In this document: positions 60,636 to 64,000 of the stretch, in pieces
Layout of the letters: each line of letters starts with the position of its first letter
How positions within the stretch are numbered: position 1 is the stretch's first letter
NCBI RefSeq assembly: GCF_006351965.1
Contig: NZ_CP040932.1
Span: 3,906,001-3,970,000, forward strand
Length of the DNA: 64,000 nucleotides
Direction: 5' to 3'
Source of the DNA: Oceanicola sp. D3
Lineage (GTDB): Bacteria > Pseudomonadota > Alphaproteobacteria > Rhodobacterales > Rhodobacteraceae
Made by a program: the position numbers and the translations under genes
Notes under the pieces: generated by a model
The model's input: only the letters and a program-made list of their open reading frames with translations
Told to the model about the DNA's origin: nothing
Databases searched by the model: none

Positions 60636-62384
60636 TCAGGCCTGCGCGCCGCTCTGCTGTGCCTCGCGCGGCTTGGCTGAAAGAGCCTGATAAGCATCAT
60701 ACTGCGCCAGAAAGAGCTCTCCCGAGAGGGCTTCAAGAAAGTGGGTGCGGCCAAGCCGGTCTGTGACCGGGCCTTTCACCTCCGACATGTGCAAACGCAC
60801 GTTGAGGCCCATGAGCCGCGTATTCAGCGCCTCCAGCGATTCAAGCGCCGAAAGGTCGATCTCGTTCACCGCCGAGCACATCAACACCACATCGCGCAGC
60901 TCCGGGTTTTTCACCACGCGGTCGAGAACATAGTCTTCGAGGTAGCGGGCATTGGCGAAATAGAGGCTTTCGTCGATCCGGATGGTCAGCAGGGTTGGCG
61001 AGGTTTCCACCATGTGGCGCAGCACGTTGCGAAAGTGCTGGGTGCCCGGCACCAGCCCCACCTCGGCGATATGGGGCTTGGAGGTGCGGTAGAGAAAAAG
61101 GCCGATCGAGATCACCACGCCCGCCGTTACCCCGGTTTCGACACCAAGGCCGAGCGTCAGCAGGATGGTGGCCAGAACGGCAGCAAAATCGGCGCGGCTG
61201 TATGTCCATGAGGTTTTCAGGATCTTGAAATCGACCAGTGAAAGCACGGCAACAATGATGGTGGCCGCCAGCGTGGCCTTGGGCAGAAAATACACCAAAG
61301 GCGTGAGGGCGACGGCGGCAATGGCGAGGCCTACGGCAGTATAGGCTCCCGCCGCCGGTGTCTCGGCGCCCGCATCGAAGTTGACGACCGACCGGGCAAA
61401 ACCGCCCGTTACCGGGTAGCCGCCAGTGAAGGCCGCGCCGAGGTTGGCCGCGCCGAGGCCGATCAACTCCTGATCGGGGTTGATCCGCTGACGCTTCTTG
61501 GCCGCCAGCGTTTGGGCCACCGAGATCGACTCTACAAAGCCGATGATCGAGATCAGCAGCGCGGGAACGAACAGTGCACCCAGCATCTCGGTGGAAAAGT
61601 CGGGCATGGTCAGCGGCGGCAATGCTTGCGGCACAGACCCAACCACCGCAACGCCACGCTCGGTCAGGCCAAAGGCCCACGTCACGAGCGTGGTAACAAC
61701 GACGGCAGCCACCGGACCCGCCTTGGTGGCAATGTCGGCAAGCCGGGGCGTGAGCCCTGCCTTCAACAACGCGGGCTTCAGCCCCTTGCGGACCCAAAAC
61801 AGGAAGGCCGTGGCAGTGACCCCGACCACAAGGGTGATCACATTCGTCTGTCCAAGCTGGGTAATGAGGCGTTCCACCATCTCGACAAGCGTGTGCCCGC
61901 CGCCCTGCACTCCGAGGATGTGCTTGAGCTGCGAGGTGGCGATGAGGATGCCGGAGGCGGTGATGAACCCCGCGATAACGGGGTGTGACAGGAAATTGGC
62001 CAGAAACCCGAGCCGGAACACCCCCAGCAGCAGCAGCATCCCGCCGGAAAGAAAGGCCAGGGTCAGCGCGGCGGTGGCGTATCCCATGGTGCCCTGCTCG
62101 GCCACCTGCCCAACGGCAGCGGCCGTCATCAGCGACACCACCGCCACCGGCCCCACGGCCAGCGCGCGCGAGGTGCCGAAGATGGCATAGAGGATGATCG
62201 GGACGATGGAGGCGTAGATGCCAGCCTCGGGCGGCAACCCGGCCAGCAGCGCATAGGCCAGCGACTGCGGAATCAGCATGATGGTGACGATCAGCGCGGC
62301 GATCAGGTCATTGGACAGGGTATCGCGCGAGTAATCGCGGCCCCAGTCGAAGACCGGCAGATACTTGCGGGCAAGGCGCAGCAA
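60636..62384 (-). CDS. SulP-family anion transporter with STAS domain
   Basis: 582 residues. N-terminal SLC26/SulP transmembrane domain (PQSLAYALLAGLPPEAGIYASIVPIILYAIFGTSRALAVGPVA) and a C-terminal STAS domain from about 450 (ILTIRIDESLYFANARYLEDYV ... LSALESLEALNTRL). Transports sulfate, bicarbonate or other anions. TTG start at 62384 follows the TIGR01244 stop by 2 nt. Last gene of the sulfur operon. Confidence 0.9.
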   Translation of the reverse strand: MLRLARKYLPVFDWGRDYSRDTLSNDLIAALIVTIMLIPQSLAYALLAGLPPEAGIYASIVPIILYAIFGTSRALAVGPVAVVSLMTAAAVGQVAEQGTMGYATAALTLAFLSGGMLLLLGVFRLGFLANFLSHPVIAGFITASGILIATSQLKHILGVQGGGHTLVEMVERLITQLGQTNVITLVVGVTATAFLFWVRKGLKPALLKAGLTPRLADIATKAGPVAAVVVTTLVTWAFGLTERGVAVVGSVPQALPPLTMPDFSTEMLGALFVPALLISIIGFVESISVAQTLAAKKRQRINPDQELIGLGAANLGAAFTGGYPVTGGFARSVVNFDAGAETPAAGAYTAVGLAIAAVALTPLVYFLPKATLAATIIVAVLSLVDFKILKTSWTYSRADFAAVLATILLTLGLGVETGVTAGVVISIGLFLYRTSKPHIAEVGLVPGTQHFRNVLRHMVETSPTLLTIRIDESLYFANARYLEDYVLDRVVKNPELRDVVLMCSAVNEIDLSALESLEALNTRLMGLNVRLHMSEVKGPVTDRLGRTHFLEALSGELFLAQYDAYQALSAKPREAQQSGAQA

Positions 62385-62386
62385 GA

Positions 62387-62803
62387 TCAGCCCGCCGCGC
62401 CGAGAAACGCGCCAAGCTCGTAGCCTGCGTCACGCGTTTTTGCCAAAACATCCTCCGCCGGGCGCATCCGGGCTTCGCGAAGCGCCCAGACCATGGCCGA
62501 TCGCGTGCCGGTGCGGCAGAAGGCCAGCACCGCGCCCGGGGGTTTGCTGCTCAAGATCTCGCCCAGCGCATCGGCATGGCTTTCACGCACATCCGCGCCG
62601 GAGACCGGCAAGAAATGGAAGGCGAGGCCAAGCCGCTTGGCCTCTGCATCCAGCGTGGCGGCGTCGGGTTGCCCCGGCACCTCGCCATCCGGGCGGTTGC
62701 AGATGATGGTGCGAAACCCGGCTGCCGCGAGCCCTCCCAGATCGTCAGGCGCGATCTGGCCCGCAACGAAAAAGTCGCCGTCCAATGGCTTGGGCGCAAC
62801 CAT
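62387..62803 (-). CDS. TIGR01244-family phosphatase/sulfurtransferase-like protein (DUF442)
   Basis: 138 residues. A rhodanese/PTP-like loop CRTGTRS at 96-102 with Cys96 nucleophile; TIICNRPDGEVPGQPDA is the family N-terminal signature. In related operons it is fused to, or beside, ETHE1-type dioxygenases, as here. Probable sulfur transferase in sulfide detoxification. Confidence 0.88.
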   Translation of the reverse strand: MVAPKPLDGDFFVAGQIAPDDLGGLAAAGFRTIICNRPDGEVPGQPDAATLDAEAKRLGLAFHFLPVSGADVRESHADALGEILSSKPPGAVLAFCRTGTRSAMVWALREARMRPAEDVLAKTRDAGYELGAFLGAAG

Positions 62804-62806
62804 GGC

Positions 62807-63691
62807 TCAAAGCCCGTTCAGCGGGACTTTGAGCATCGGCTTGCCGTCCTTGTCCGTCGGGATTTCGCCCGCGCGCATGTTCACCTGCAACGACGGGATG
62901 ATGAGCTTTGGCATGTCGAGCGTGGCATCGCGTTCTGTGCGGAACTTGATGAAATCCTCTTTCGTCTTGCCTTTGCCCACGTGGATATTGTGCGCGCGCT
63001 CATCCGCCACGGTGGTTTCCCACTGGATATCGCGGCCATTCGGCCCGTAATCGTGGCACATGAACAGGCGCATCTCGTCAGGGAGCGCCAGAACTTTCAT
63101 GATGCTCTCGTAGAGCACGCCTGCGTCGCCGCCAGGGAAGTCGGCACGCGCCGAGCCGCCATCGGGCATGAAGAGCGTGTCGCCAACGAAGGCCGCATTG
63201 CCGATGACATGGGTCATGCAGGCGGGGGTGTGGCCCGGGGTAAAGATCGCCACCGCGTTGAGGCCGCCGATCTTGTAGGTATCCCCATCCTCGAACAGCG
63301 CATCAAACTGCGAGCCGTCGCGCTGAAACTCGGTGCCCTCGTTGAACACCTTGCCGAATGTGTCCTGCACCGTCTTGATGTGGACACCGATGCCAATCTT
63401 GCCGCCCAGCTGTTGCTGGATATAGGGCGCGGCGGAGAGATGGTCGGCGTGGACGTGGGTTTCGATCAGCCAGTCAACGGTGAGGCCGTGCTCCCGCACG
63501 TAGGCGATGATCTCGTCGGCATTGTCATAGGTGATGCGGCCGGCGGCGTAGTCGATATCCATCACGCTGTCGATCACGGCGCAATGCTCGCTGGCCGGAT
63601 CCTTCACCACGTAGGAGATGGTGTTGGTCGCCTCATCGAAGAAGGCTTTGACCTCGGGGATAACGGTGATGTCGATGGGGTAGTCGCTCAT
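62807..63691 (-). CDS. ETHE1/Blh-like MBL-fold hydrolase (persulfide dioxygenase type)
   Basis: 294 residues. Metallo-beta-lactamase fold with HVHADH (79-84), the later HTPACMTH and FVGDTLFMPDGG, GSARADFPGG and CHDYGPNG. In this subgroup the enzyme oxidises glutathione persulfide to sulfite. GGAGGTTCAC is ideal before the ATG at 63691. Middle of a sulfide-responsive-type operon with YeeE/YedE upstream and SulP downstream. Confidence 0.9.
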   Translation of the reverse strand: MSDYPIDITVIPEVKAFFDEATNTISYVVKDPASEHCAVIDSVMDIDYAAGRITYDNADEIIAYVREHGLTVDWLIETHVHADHLSAAPYIQQQLGGKIGIGVHIKTVQDTFGKVFNEGTEFQRDGSQFDALFEDGDTYKIGGLNAVAIFTPGHTPACMTHVIGNAAFVGDTLFMPDGGSARADFPGGDAGVLYESIMKVLALPDEMRLFMCHDYGPNGRDIQWETTVADERAHNIHVGKGKTKEDFIKFRTERDATLDMPKLIIPSLQVNMRAGEIPTDKDGKPMLKVPLNGL

Positions 63692-63718
63692 GTGAACCTC
63701 CATTTCGGGCGGGGGCGC

Positions 63719-64000
63719 TCAGGCCCTTGCCACCTCGGGTTTCTTTCGCGCTGTTATTTTTTGCAGCGTCTTGGCCAGCAGGACACCTGCCACCAGCGCC
63801 GCGACGAAGATAAACACCTCGATGCGGCCCGTGCCGAGGGCCGGAAGTGCGCCGCCGGGGCAGAAGCCAGCGATGCCCCAGCCGATGCCAAAGACAAGCG
63901 AGCCGCCGATCAGGCGCGCGTCGATCAGGCGGGTGTTCGGCAGGCTGAAGCCGGTGGCCCAGATCGGTGCCGCGCGGCGAAACACCAGACGGTAGCCAAT
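63719..64000 (-). CDS. YeeE/YedE-family (DUF6691-like) thiosulfate/sulfur transport protein, cut by window edge
   Basis: Only the C-terminal 93 codons are in the window, running off the right edge. SLVFGIGWGIAGFCPGGALPALGTGR is the conserved YeeE/YedE motif with its Cys in FCPGG; a TM helix (VFIFVAALVAGVLLAKTLQ) follows. Imports thiosulfate or related sulfur species in known members. First visible gene of the sulfur operon. Confidence 0.85.
   Translation of the reverse strand: MGYRLVFRRAAPIWATGFSLPNTRLIDARLIGGSLVFGIGWGIAGFCPGGALPALGTGRIEVFIFVAALVAGVLLAKTLQKITARKKPEVARA

Noticed and set aside
1-64000. CRISPR arrays, rRNA operons, insertion sequences
   Set aside because: No regularly spaced repeats of the right length, no rRNA-like sequence and no transposase signature found by eye on either strand.

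Overview
The window is GC-rich, densely packed, chromosomal DNA. Gene content points to an alphaproteobacterium of the Rhodobacterales (Roseobacter/Rhodobacteraceae type): hemC and hemE back to back, a BMP-type nucleoside ABC transporter, a DUF2125 protein, an Irr/ICE-like box upstream of nfuA, a serine-less rhomboid beside trpS, and many 1-4 nt stop/start overlaps. I saw no rRNA, tRNA, CRISPR array, transposase, integrase or phage genes. The taxonomic call is inference from gene families.

Layout. 1-5.1 kb: an exported-protein fragment, the YbbAP-like ABC exporter with divergent TesA-like esterase, then hemC and hemE. 6.4-8.6 kb: a PAAR-like (DUF4150) protein with an HExxH motif and a flavin-dependent halogenase. 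8.8-11.5 kb: an ECF sigma factor coupled to a membrane-anchored vWA protein that may be its anti-sigma factor. 11.6-12.9 kb: a lipoprotein and a DMT permease. 13.0-21.7 kb: a divergent sugar-acid catabolic cluster (beta-hydroxyacid dehydrogenase and SDR on minus; idonate-type dehydrogenase, LysE exporter, FAD-linked oxidase, FAH hydrolase, SMP-30 lactonase, KDG-type kinase and DenD-like dehydrogenase on plus). A palindrome of GntR-operator type lies between the arms. 21.7-25.2 kb: a class D beta-lactamase with an apparent frameshift, an EF-hand protein, PfpI, a LysR regulator and a VOC gene remnant. 25.2-33.8 kb: tightly overlapping housekeeping operons (cinA-GNAT-AhpD-like-OmpA; sfsA; mscS; map; reductase-rsmD-HAD-zinc ribbon).

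33.8-38.2 kb: peroxiredoxin, a small membrane protein between direct repeats, phhB, a FemAB-like transferase, GDPD, RidA and a degenerate rhomboid. 38.3-46.6 kb: trpS, then an islet bounded by a duplicated trpS 3' end, a VOC protein, an aminotransferase, TauE and AbrB permeases, usp, nfuA, tsaB and rimI. 46.8-53.9 kb: a nucleoside uptake and phosphorolysis operon (BMP protein, ATPase, two permeases, purine nucleoside phosphorylase) with two unexpected passengers, a VasI/TagO-like secreted protein and a LysE exporter. 53.9-55.6 kb: TauE plus a TIGR02186 protein. 55.8-58.9 kb: an ExbB/MotA-like channel with a MotB-like partner carrying a very long coiled coil. 59.0-64.0 kb: ChaC-like cyclotransferase, DUF2125, and a sulfur operon (YeeE/YedE, ETHE1-like MBL, TIGR01244, SulP).

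Most candidates for something new are unusual combinations: the ExbB-like/coiled-coil MotB-like pair, the orphan PAAR-HExxH protein, the VasI-like gene inside a nucleoside transporter operon, the sigma/vWA pair, and two small genes each bounded by duplicated ends of neighbouring genes. I found no clear complete defence or secretion system.
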